NCBI RefSeq assembly: GCF_963966145.1
Contig: NC_091049.1
Location: 5,518,001 to 5,582,000, forward strand
Source: Tenebrio molitor
Lineage: Eukaryota > Arthropoda > Insecta > Coleoptera > Tenebrionidae
DNA length: 64,000 nucleotides
Direction: 5' to 3'
Below, in pieces: positions 36,587 to 46,534 of this stretch. Below the pieces are notes generated by a model. The model had not been told where the DNA came from. It worked only from the letters and a program-made list of their open reading frames with translations, and did no database searches. How positions within the stretch are numbered: the stretch's first letter is position 1; every line of letters begins with the position of its first letter. A program made the translations under genes and the position numbers.

Positions 36587-37834
36587 ATGGTGACGCCCCC
36601 GCAGCAGTTCTGTGTCCGATGGAACAGTTACCAGTCGAATCTGCAAAATGCCTTTCCCAAACTCCTCAATTCGGAGCACTTCGTCGACGTCACGCTGGCC
36701 TGCGAGAACGAGATGTTGAAGTGCCACAAAGTTGTGCTGTCAGCATGCTCGACCTACTTCGAGAAGCTTCTACTAGACAATCCTTGCCAGCACCCTATAA
36801 TTTTTATGAAAGATATGAAGTGAGTCACGATGATTTGTCCCGGCACCGTGAACATGTCGTGTTGTAGGTTTCAGGAGATGCAGTCGCTCGTCGATTTCAT
36901 GTACAAAGGAGAAGTGAACGTAACTCAGGACGATCTACCTTCGTTGTTGAAGAGCGCCGAGGCCTTGCAAATCCGAGGGTTGTGCGGTTCAGATCAGTTG
37001 CTGAGTCAGCAGCAGTTGGGGGCCCTCAAACCACAAGTACTAGTCGGTCATATTGTAACCCCATTTCGCTAAAATCTGAGTGTTTAGGCGAAACCCGTCG
37101 TTAATAACTCTAACACGGACAGTAAGAATCCAGAAATGGCTAAACCCGCTGACGTGAAGAAAGAGGAGAAGCTGGAAAGTTCGGAGAGCGGGAACAATCC
37201 GTCGTCGTCCGAGTGTGATTCCAACGACGGCGTCCAGAACAAAGGTACAGTCGCGAGCTGTCGTAACAAAGCACTCGAAAGGCGCGTTTCAGAACACGAA
37301 ATCAAAGAGGAATTGGGCGACAATGATTCTTACTACGAGGGCGAAAGCGACCTGATGGACACCGAGTTCATGGAGGAGGACGTCGCCATCAACACGAATG
37401 ATCTCAACAAGACCCCAGAGTTCGCCATAGCGAACGTGTCTTGTCAGTACGACGGTAGTCCAGGTACGGTCGCGGCGTACCCCCATTGGGGGCTTGGGAT
37501 GAAATTGTTGATTTTGTTCGTAGGGTCTGCGACGAATCGGCGCATCAGACGGTCCGACGAGGAGCTGCGGAGGGCGGCCGAGTGCATAACGCGAGGGCAA
37601 ACCTTCCAGACGGTCAGCGACCAGTTCAACATACCCATATCGACAATCCGTTTTTACATGGCGAGGAAAGGGATACTGCCGAGACGTAAGCGAGGGAGGG
37701 CTTGCTCGGGCCCGACAGGGCTGCCGATGCCGGTGCAGGCGTACAACTCACCGGGGAATACAAGTCCAGTCGGGCCCCCTTACCATATCGTCCATTACAA
37801 GTTACCAGCGCTGGGGGTTTCGAAACTAAAGTAA
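36587..37834 (+). CDS. BTB domain and Pipsqueak-HTH transcription factor
   Basis: Spliced model of 346 aa: 36587-36819, 36868-37036, 37088-37244, 37293-37463, 37524-37834. Residues about 5-115 form the BTB/POZ dimerisation domain in the insect ttk/bab style (QQFCVRWNSYQSNLQNAFPK, HFVDVTLACE, CHKVVLSACSTYFEKLL, FMYKGEVNV). An acidic linker follows. The C-terminus has a Psq-type helix-turn-helix (RRSDEELRRAAECI, FNIPISTIRFYMARKG) that contacts GA-rich DNA, then a basic RRKRGR. The family acts in the nucleus as chromatin-associated regulators. I cannot say which Drosophila BTB-Psq gene is the orthologue. The last two introns (48 and 60 nt) are multiples of three without stops, so unspliced forms would still be translatable, giving up to 382 aa. 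Confidence 0.85.
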
Positions 37835-40017
37835 AATCTCGCCAGGCGTCAGACTCATTATTTGCCATTACGCGTCTCTTTTTATTTTTTTCAATTATTT
37901 TTTTTACACTATTTATGCGACGTATTTATTTTTTACGTTTTTACACGAGTTTCAGTATTTTGATTTCCGCCTTATTTCGACTGTACTTAGAATTTAAGGA
38001 TTTTTTGCTGCCAAATAATTTTCTTTTTTTTTTATTATTTATTTTCTCTTAATCGTAAGGAAAAATGGAAAATTGTCTTCTAAGATATTAAGATATTGTC
38101 GTGGTTAGAGAAAAATATTGTAGGAAGTTGTGACACTAGGTTAATCGGAAATTTGGTGAAAAACTAGAATTGTACAAAAAAACCTTCTGATATTTGAAAA
38201 CTGTACTAGTCCGAAAAGATTATTATTTTGTATAACGTGAGATTGCCCGTCACTTTTTTAACGATTTTATTTTCCCTTATTAGATTAGGGCTGCCATTCG
38301 TATGCGATAAGACCACGTGATATTTTTAATTTTCGTCGACTAATTCAGATCATTCTCATCTATTTATTTCTACCATCACGAACGTCACCGTAATCAAAAG
38401 TAGGCTTCCATCGTAATTTAAGAGTCAAAAGAATCTCATTTTTACTAGGTTAAGACCCTAACCAAAGCAGTTGACTGATGATAATAGGAGTGGCAGCTTA
38501 AGAGACTAAGCAATACCAACACACACATACACACAGAACTACAGTTGTTACGCTTATTTTTTTTACATGTTTTTTTTTTGCGTTTTTACCCAGCCCCCGT
38601 GTCTACAAAGAGAGATAATAATGCCAGTGATACACACAGTAATTTATAAGCCGTAATAGCAAACCGCACTCACCTCATTTAATTTCTTTCTCGTTTTCTT
38701 TGATGGATCATAAGTAAACGTTGACAAAAAAACATAAAACTGAGACACCACTGTTTAGGTGCCAGATTCTCTGATCTTTGTAAAAAGAAATAAACAATCG
38801 TATTTATCGGGCGGGGTGTTGGCACCACTGCGTCCCGCTCGAAAACAGTAATTATTATCGATAAGACTTAGTGATAAGTGATTTGTTAGATTTAGACCAG
38901 TTTGTGTTGAATTTCTTTTTTTCCTTTCACTTCGTTAACTGTATCCGGTTTATTATTATAAACTTTTTTTTTCTTATTTAGTTGGTAGGTTCGTGTATGA
39001 TATGTAGCCGTTAACTTGATCATTAGTTTAGGGATTTTCATCCGTTTTTTATTGCCATTTTGAGTATCGTTTCGGTTCATTTGGAAAAATGGCGGCCGTC
39101 GAGGCGGTCGCGTCGAGTATTAGTGTTTTTTGCAGCTGACTTCGGTTCGGATTTCATTTTTGTAGCCAACCTCTCCCTGTAAAGTATATTATGTGTACAA
39201 GTGCCATCTATAATATATTTTTCTAGTTAAATAGAACGCTTATGTCTTGTGACTTAGACATTGTATACAGTATTCTGTCGTAAATATACAAGTATTATAT
39301 ACAAAAGGACATACCACGTGACGTTCATGCCTCACCCACACTCCTACCATGTCACAATCCACGGTAGTTCCATGTATAACCGTCGGCGCTGTTGTCAACT
39401 TTATTACAATTTACAGGATTATTACAAATGTTTGTCACGTCTTAGTTGGCCATGATTAAAATACACGTGTAGATTTGCCGCCTCTTTTGCATTTATAAGT
39501 TTGACAATTGACAGGCCGCACCAGTCACTTTGTTGTTTTCACAATGTATCATTTTTCAAAGTGTTTTAGGGTTAGTCAAGGACGCAAGAATTTTCACTGT
39601 CACGTGCAGGACATTAGTTCTTACGTAGGAAGTAGTAAACACTTCATTTACACTTATATCGGGTGTATTTAAATTTATCTTCGAATTGACGTTGAAGAGT
39701 CGATTGTGAACGCACCAGTCGCAAAGTAAAAACAAACAACGCAAAAAGTGAGGTTAGATTTAAACAATCCGTGATGCGTTCACAATCGACTCTTCAACGC
39801 CAACTTTCAGGAGAAATTTTAATGAACACCCAATAATACATAACCACTTTGCAACATTTAGATGGATATGTATCTGAACCTTCTGTACTTTCAGTGGAGT
39901 ATAGTTACGCTATGTACTGCAGGCGGCAAATTTCCAGGGACCTACGGTCACCCTCCATTTTTTCCCCTTTTACAGGACTTTTCAGGAATCAGACACTCTC
40001 GTTTCCTTTTTTATTGA
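37835..40017 (+). other. Probable 3' UTR of the BTB-Psq gene and short intergenic DNA
   Basis: T-rich DNA with AATAAA at 38789-38794. No gene is seen. It also contains the MITE copy at 39661-39831 and a repeated CACACACATACACACAC tract near 38521. Confidence 0.4.
39661..39831. mobile_element. Short MITE, reverse-oriented relative of 2063-2259
   Basis: Ends share GTTGAAGAGTCGATTGTGAA and complement; the interior AACGCAAAAAGTGAGGTTAG is the complement of that at 2.15 kb. The outermost GGGTGT..ACACCC lies next to AT-rich target sequence. Confidence 0.8.
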
Positions 40018-42563
40018 TCAATTGGAATACAGTTTTATGGTGCCGTCGGCGCCCGAAGAGAACACCCACGGTTGCAACGGGTGGAAGTGCACTCCGAAGA
40101 TGCCGAAGTCGTTGGTGGTCTCGTGGTCTTGGAGCCTCTTGAGCGGCACGATCAGCGGATTCTTGAGGAGGTCGTTGTAGACCATCCCGTGCGAGACGAT
40201 GAGACTCTTGTCGTCGGAGCCGGACGCGAACAGGGGGTACCTCTTGTGGAAGGCCACCCCCCTGACCGCCGCCCCGTGGAGTCTCAGCGTCTGATAGGGC
40301 TTGGTGCTGAGGTCCAGGTCGAACCAGAGCATCTTCCTGTCGTAGGTTCCCACTAGGAGGTTGTCGCCGCCGGGGTGCACCGACATGGTGGAGATCCACT
40401 TGGAGTTGGTGAGCAGCTTCTTGGTGAGGACTTGTTTGACCAGGTCGTATATCCTGACGTGTCTTTGGGTGGCGACGAACAGGAAGGGTTTGGTGGGGTG
40501 GAAGAGGACGCACTGGACCAAGCCTTTGGGTTTGGTGAAGGGCAGTTGGGAGCGCCTCCTGCTGACTTGACCGATGAGAACGGAGCGGTTGAGGCCGTCG
40601 GGCATGACGGTGGCGAAGTAGTCGCCCTTGCCGTGCCAGGTTACTTGGGAGACCTCCTTGAAGTGCTTGAGCACGATTCTGACCCCTTTGCTGTACAGAT
40701 CCGGTTCGATGGAGTCGGACCATTCGACTGTGGTTCTGACGCGTTCGCTCACTATGGCGTCGGATTTCGGGGGCGTCTCTAGGACTGCGTCCGTTTTGCT
40801 GCAAACCACGAAATCCCCCAAGTGGGGGTTGATCAGCAGGACGCAATTTCCTGTCGCCACGAGTATCAAAGAGAGGGCGGCGTTTGGACACCACTCCACC
40901 GAACGCACCACATCGTCGGTCTGGATGGTCTTCAGGCAACGTCCGGTGTTGACTTCCCAGAGCTTGACGGTACCGTCGTCCGAACCGCTCGCTAGATACT
41001 GTCCAGACTTGTCCGTGCTGATGGTCCTCACCATATCGGTGTGGCCCTTGTACTCCAGCGCTAGTACCGTAGGGAAAGGTTGCAAGTCCCTGGGGCTTGG
41101 CAGTTTCGGCACCAGAGACTCCGGTTCGATGTTGAGCTTCATCTTGATCCCTCTGGGGCACAAATACAAGTCCAGACACCTCAAGAATCTCTCTTTGATG
41201 TATCTAGGGTACGCCGGTACATGTCTCAGGGATGAGTACTTCTGCGGGACGAAGTGCAACTTCCGCTTCCACGGCGCATTCTTGTGCTTGTTCCACTGCT
41301 TCAGCTCCCTTTCGTCGAACAGATATTCCGGGGGCGGATTGTAAGACTCGGCGTGTCCCGGGAGAAGCCTCTTGGGGGCTTGGATGTGCTTGTGTATCCG
41401 CCTCATCTCGTCGGCTTGATCGTCGCTTGCCCACAACATGTAGAACTGGGGTTCTTTCTTCGCTCTCAACTTCTCCGCCTCGGCTCTCGTTTTGATCCAG
41501 CCCATCTTCAAGGCGTGCACCAACTTGGAAATCTTCTTAGCGTCGCTTTGGCTCGGCAGGAAGGATCGTTTGTGTTCGGGGAACTTCCGCAGCGGAGTCT
41601 TCATGACTTCGCTGGTGAACCATTCGACCCAGGGGGCGTATTCCTCGAATGTGGCGTCGGGGATTTTGTTGGCTTTGATTCGTCTGATCAGTTGGATGTC
41701 TTCGTCGGAGAGAACCACGTTTTGACCGGTTTGGAGGTCTTTGACCGTCCGCCAAAAGTCGGGGTCTTCCATGCGTTTTAGGAAGTTGTCCAGGTGGTCC
41801 CCAGTTTCCGGTTTGATTATTTGGTTGCCGTCCCAGTCGTAGCCGAAGTGTTTGTACTCGTCGTACCAGTTCTTGGGGATGTTGCCGACGGTGTTGCGAA
41901 TGTCTTCTTCATCGGAGGTGTCGTGGTCGGCGTATTCATCTGGTGGAGCAGGTTTCGAAATGATCTCTTTTTTTGAAGAAGTCGCGTCGTCTTTGTCAAC
42001 TTCTTTTTCGCCGTCGACTTCACTGTCGTCCATTTCAGCGTCCACATCTTCACTTTCTTCGTCATCGTGTGACTCTTCGTCGACATCTTCATCATCGTGT
42101 GACTCTTCATCAACATCTTCATCATCGTGTGACTCTTCATCAACATCTTCATCATGTGACTCTTCATCGACATCTTCACTTTCTTCAGGGTCGTCGTCTA
42201 CGTTATCGCTCTCTTCCGCCTCATCGTCGCTCTCTTCCAAGTCTTCCTCATCACTAGATTCAATCTCTCGGTCAGAATCTGAACTATCACCTTCGTCACC
42301 GTTGACGACATTCAGTAATTCTTCCTAAAAATCAAGTTATTTTTCAAGAATTTGTTCACACAGTTTAACATATTGCGGTCGTTGTTCCATTTAAGTTTAT
42401 TGGAAATAAAAATCTAGGAGGAACAAGTAATAGGCAAAAAATGTAAAATTTTCAGAATTGAACTAACCTCACTTTCTACTGATTCTTGTCCTGAATCTCC
42501 TTCGTCGTTTTCCTCAGGTGGCTTTTCAATTCTTCGCTTTAAATTCTTTTGCTTGTTGCCCAT
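40018..42563 (-). CDS. bop1: Ribosome biogenesis protein BOP1
   Basis: Two exons, 42563-42468 and 42324-40018, give 800 aa. BOP1 joins Pescadillo and WDR12 in the nucleolar PeBoW complex needed for 28S/5.8S rRNA processing and 60S assembly. The N-terminus has a basic KQKNLKRR segment, then a very acidic stretch (about 33-135) with near-identical repeats of EESHDDEDVD. The BOP1 N-terminal domain follows (about 145-405: NIPKNWYDEYKHFGYDWDG, RRIHKHIQAPKRLLPGHAES, YNPPPEYLF, RYIKERFLRCLDLYLCPR). The rest is a WD40 propeller (GHTDMVRTISTDKSGQYLAS, SDDGTVKLWEV, SSGADGTIKLY). An AATAAA overlaps the region just after the stop codon. Human BOP1 is 746 aa; the extra length is mostly the acidic repeat. 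Confidence 0.95.
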
Positions 42564-43220
42564 TTTAGATTCTTATTTACTCACTCAACACATGTTTAAG
42601 TTTATTCACAAAAGTGGGGTTATGTACGGAACATAACATGTGTTGGTAGAATGACATCTGACAATTTAGAGAATAACCTTCAGTGATTTTTGACAATTTA
42701 TTTTAAACGTAGGCTTCAGGAACCTTAATTGCCAATAATATTTTTTTAATATTATATTGTAGAGTTGATTTTACTAAAAATATTATCAGTATTTATTAAG
42801 TTCGTATCGTAATAATCAAACCATAGAAGATAAACTGCAGGGTAGTTAAATAGTTGGTATTGGCACTATTGGCAGCACTACTGTTCAATTGTTCATACCA
42901 GGCCGCCATTTTTAAACGCAAAAAGTCAATTGCTCTGATTTTTCATTCACAAGTTTGTTACAGTATTGACAAAGGATTTATCAAAACCAGTGGTAGATCT
43001 AACTAAATTTTTGATATTTTATAGCCTCACTGCATTATTTTTTACTGTTACAGATGGAAGCTGGTCAAAAGCCGTTCTCTAGGGTTGAAGAAGCAAGTGA
43101 GCCTTGATTTCTTCGGATATGAAGGAGATGTTTAGTTGAGGTAAGTGATTAAAATAAAATTTGTCATTAAGACCCTAATTTAACATATTTAATGGAATAA
43201 CTGCTGTTGCTACAAACTTT
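42564..43220. other. Short intergenic region
   Basis: AT-rich DNA between the BOP1 start and the end of the third Tdp1 copy. I see no gene; a CAGATGGAAGCTGGTCAAAA segment near 43053 has no clear frame. Confidence 0.4.
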
Positions 43221-44774
43221 TTAAAATTCTACATTGGTCCATGCAATATCCATGTCTGTGTAATGTACAGTAGGTACATCAAACAGCAATGGGAACAAAC
43301 GTCTGTGACTCCTCCCGTGGGTTAAGTTAGTTTGAAAAGAATATTCATCGAAAAACCGGGGAAAAAACATGACTCCCAGTTCGAAATTTTTTGTCTGCAC
43401 CACGGTTCTATTATTCTGGACGATGCGTTGCCCCCACGCCGTCCAAGACAAGCTCGCGCTGGTAAAAAAGAACCAGTCTAATTCGGTGAAATCCGGTGAC
43501 GCGTGGCAATACTGCGTCGTGCGGGGCATGATCGAAGTTCGCATCCACGTTTCGGCTTGCCACCGCCTGAAACTCTTTGTTTATTGCAAACGTAACAGTC
43601 AGCTGGTGGTACTTGCCGAAGGTAGGGTCGCAACCACGGATTCTCGTCGAGAAAGTCTCTGCTACAAGACAAACACCGAGCCCCGGAACGTCTGTACGCC
43701 CCGAATCTCACGTTGTCGACCGTGGGGTAGATGATGTGGAGGACGGGTTCATTTCTGCGCGCTTCGCCTCCGTACAGCGGTGTCCACACATCGTTGTAAA
43801 ACCATTTCGGCGGATCGTCAGGAAACACTTCGATGGAGTTCAGTTGGGCCACGATGATCCCGTGCTTCCTGGCCCCGGGGAAATGCCAGGGCTGATAGAG
43901 CGGAGCGTTGCGGTGCTCCAAAATCAACTGTTCGATGCGGGTGCAGTGGGTTTTGTTGTTCTGCGCGGAATGCGTTCCGGGAATAGTTTCCACCAAAAAC
44001 ACTCGGACAGTGCTGAAATCGACCTTCCTCACGATCTCAATCCAGGTGATTATGTCGGGGTTGGTGTACTGGCAGAGGTAGTTCAGGAGGGAGGCCTTGA
44101 ATTTGGTCAGGGACTCCCCGGCGCCCTCGGCGCAGCCTGCAGGCAGCGCCGGACACCTCGGACTGATCCAGAACCTTGGAAAAGCGCATTCAGCTCCAGA
44201 ATTTCCAAATTCGAGCACTCACGTGTGATTGTGCCGGTCCCAGTCTCGCGGGGTCAGGTTGACGGTGGAGACGACGACTCGAATGGAGTCGTCGGAGTAG
44301 ACCAAGATCGTCAACTTGCTGCGTTCACACGCAAAGTTGCAACAAGAACAAACATGTTATTGGGAAACTTACGAGTTGTGCTTTCCGTGTCGGTGCAACT
44401 GGATCATGCGGTGGGTAAGGTAAAATCGGGTGTTCCGGGGACGCAGTCTGACGGGTCTTACCTTCCTGTCGCCGTACAAGATGGTTATCGGGATTTCCCT
44501 GAGACGCAGACGTAAAAAGCTGCACTTGAGTATTTCGCGAAACTCACCCCACCCTGCAGCGCTCGTACTCGTCCAACACCCAGTCAAACTCGACGGTGAA
44601 GGTGAGGTGCAAGGAGGTTTTTAAGATGCCGAGACTGGGACACAAAAGGTCCCTGAAAGAGATAGCGTTGTATTGGAGGTAGGTCTCGGGGATCGCAGGA
44701 ATCACGTTGAAAAAAATGTTGTAGGGAGCGGCGAAGCTCAGCTTCTCCGACATGGGTCTGTTCGTTCTGTCCAT
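43221..44774 (-). CDS. Tdp1-like paralogue A, predicted catalytically inactive
   Basis: Exons 44774-44548, 44498-44373, 44318-44223, 44174 to about 43615, and about 43566-43221 follow the same exon lengths and phases as the two other copies (second exon 126 nt, third 96 nt). Fold-defining sequence is kept: SFRDLLCPSLGILKTSLHL, VVVSTVNLTPRDWD, VRVFLVETIPGTH, ELGVMFFPRFFDE. Catalytic residues are mostly gone: the first H-x-K is N117-S-K119, though N138 stays; the second motif MPHIKTY is MPRTTQY, losing both His and Lys; and TSAN is TSAS. In Tdp1 these His residues carry out the covalent and acid steps, so hydrolysis of 3'-phosphotyrosyl DNA should be lost. The exon 4/5 junction is unsettled: the nearest donor gives the wrong phase, so it either uses another site or is frameshifted. 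It may be a DNA-binding pseudoenzyme or a young pseudogene. Confidence 0.7.
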
Positions 44775-45180
44775 CTTGTAATTTAGAGAAGAAGACGGTG
44801 AATGTTAAAGGCACACTGATCGTACCGCGCGTTGAAAAACTGGGAACTGATAAAAATGCGACGTTTTTACCGCTGCTATTGAAAACAGTTTTTTAGAGTT
44901 ATCGCTCTGCAACACCTGTCAGAAAAAATAAAAACAGTCCAATAATGCAGCTCAAGAATTCTGCAACTTAAACTTGGTATAATTTCGCCGAATTGTACCG
45001 CACTTTTGTATCAAAGCCGTCGACATAGCTATTGGTATTGTACAAGAAAAAACAAAGGAAATTAGGCTTTGGTGTTTGGAAAAAAATGTTTTTTTTTCTT
45101 TCAAAATGACTTTCTAAAGACTATAAGTGTTACATTTCTTTATAACGCATGAAAAACTACTTATACCACAGAACATGTAG

Positions 45181-45810
45181 GTACAGGGTGACTTTGAAGG
45201 TTGTGCAGATATACTAAGTCACAAAGAAAGGTAAACACCCCTTTATTGATCAAGATCTGAGAATCAAGCTCTGTTGTTATCCTACGACGTCCGGTGCCCC
45301 TAGTCCTGTGCTCACGGCCTTCTTGAGCCCATGCCTGATAACATCTTAAAATGGTGCGTACAGATCTGCCAGTTCTTCTGGCAATTTCTCTAACTGACAA
45401 ACCTGCTTCTCGTAAGCTCAAAGTCACTAAGCTGAGGAATGTAACCAAGTCTACGCACTCGCGACATTTCTCGCCTTACAAAAACACTTTTCAACAAGTT
45501 TTCTAAAATTCAAAAATCAAAATTTTCAATGTAGACAAAATTTCCTTACACTTGCAATAACCAACCAGCAGGACAAAATGCAGAATACTGCATAGATAGG
45601 CCTGCAAATTTAATCATTTCTTACCTGACCCAAAACACATTTGCCCGCAAAAATTTATTGAAATAAAACTATAGGTACTGGGTGTTTACCTTTCTTTGTC
45701 ACATAGTATATTTTAACCTGTGACAGAACATCACAAAAGGTAACGATTGAGCTAATAATCCCTTATACAAATGTTGATGTTTTTCGAGAAAAAGTGGCTA
45801 AAAGTATTTC
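45181..45810 (+). mobile_element. Tc1-like terminal fragment split by a second element
   Basis: TACAGGGTGACTTTGAAGGT..GCAGATAT at 45182-45212 continues after a roughly 500-bp insertion with ATTTTAACCTGTGACAGAAC and AACGATTGAG to TTTTTCGAGAAAAAG, as in the uninterrupted copy at 28.4 kb. Confidence 0.7.
45211..45710 (-). mobile_element. Internally deleted Tc1-like element, nested
   Basis: Inverted ends (ACTAAGTCACAAAGAAAGGT AAACACCC and complement at 45680-45709) lie inside the preceding fragment at an ATAT site. The minus strand from about 45469 encodes the beginning of a Tc1 transposase, MSRVRRLGYIPQLSDFE, then after a frame change LREAGLSVREIARRTGRS and TILRCYQAWAQEG, a helix-turn-helix pair. 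The catalytic DDE part is missing. Confidence 0.75.
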
Positions 45811-45829
45811 AAAAAAAGTTTGAAAATTA

Positions 45830-45962
45830 GTATATTATGATACGAGTCTTATAAGAAGCATTTTATCGCACGCACGGGTTTAGAGCACGACGAGCGTAGC
45901 GAGGAGTGCCCTAAAGGAGTAAGTGCGATAAAATGCCTTATAAACGAGATGTCATACAGTAT
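45830..45962. repeat. GNA-core palindrome 5
   Basis: Arms ATACGAGTCTTATAAGAAGC..ATTTTATCGCAC and complement, about 60 bp. Centre (45892-45904): GAGCGTAGCGAGG, i.e. GAG, stem C, triloop GTA, stem G, CGAGG. Weaker pairing (AAAGTGGC / GCCACTTT) extends outward on both sides. Confidence 0.8.
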
Positions 45963-46534
45963 TTTTGCTACTTTGCCACTTTTTCAATGAAAAAAAAAAA
46001 ATTTAAAAGTTAAAACCGTTAAAGTTGAAGGATTCCACCCAAGGTCACGTCTGCCGCGACACCACAGTATCCGTCAACATTAAAAAATTAAATTTCACTA
46101 TTTTTAGTATTATTATTATATCACGCCTTTTCCTATTACGATACGCAAAACAGTATCGTAATAGCATCAGTACGAACGCAAAGTAGAAAATAGCTATTTA
46201 TGCACCAAGGGCGTTACAACGATGATTACGCCCGAAGAACGATGAATCCATTGGCATCTTTGCAATTATGAATTGATGAGGGCGTTATGAATTCATTCTT
46301 AGTAGACTTTTTTGTTGTCATTTAATTCTTACGGTTTGTTTGTAAATGTTGAATGCAATGAATGCAATCAGTTCACGTACCCAGATCTTTATCTTAATAT
46401 TTGATAAATAAATGATAAAAGGACAGGTATTTGATTTACCTATAATTTAATGTCGAAATATGTAATACAGTTTTTTAAAACATATTTGTTTTTGTAGTTT
46501 TTCTTTTTACAGTCGCAAATAACAAATATACAGG

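Noticed and set aside
39989..41179. Long alternative frame of about 396 codons overlapping BOP1
   Set aside because: Arg/Gln/Pro-rich translation with no domain, entirely inside the BOP1 WD40-coding region in another frame.
43369..44515. Plus-strand frames of 121 and 312 codons
   Set aside because: Both are opposite the exons and introns of Tdp1-A and have no domain of their own.
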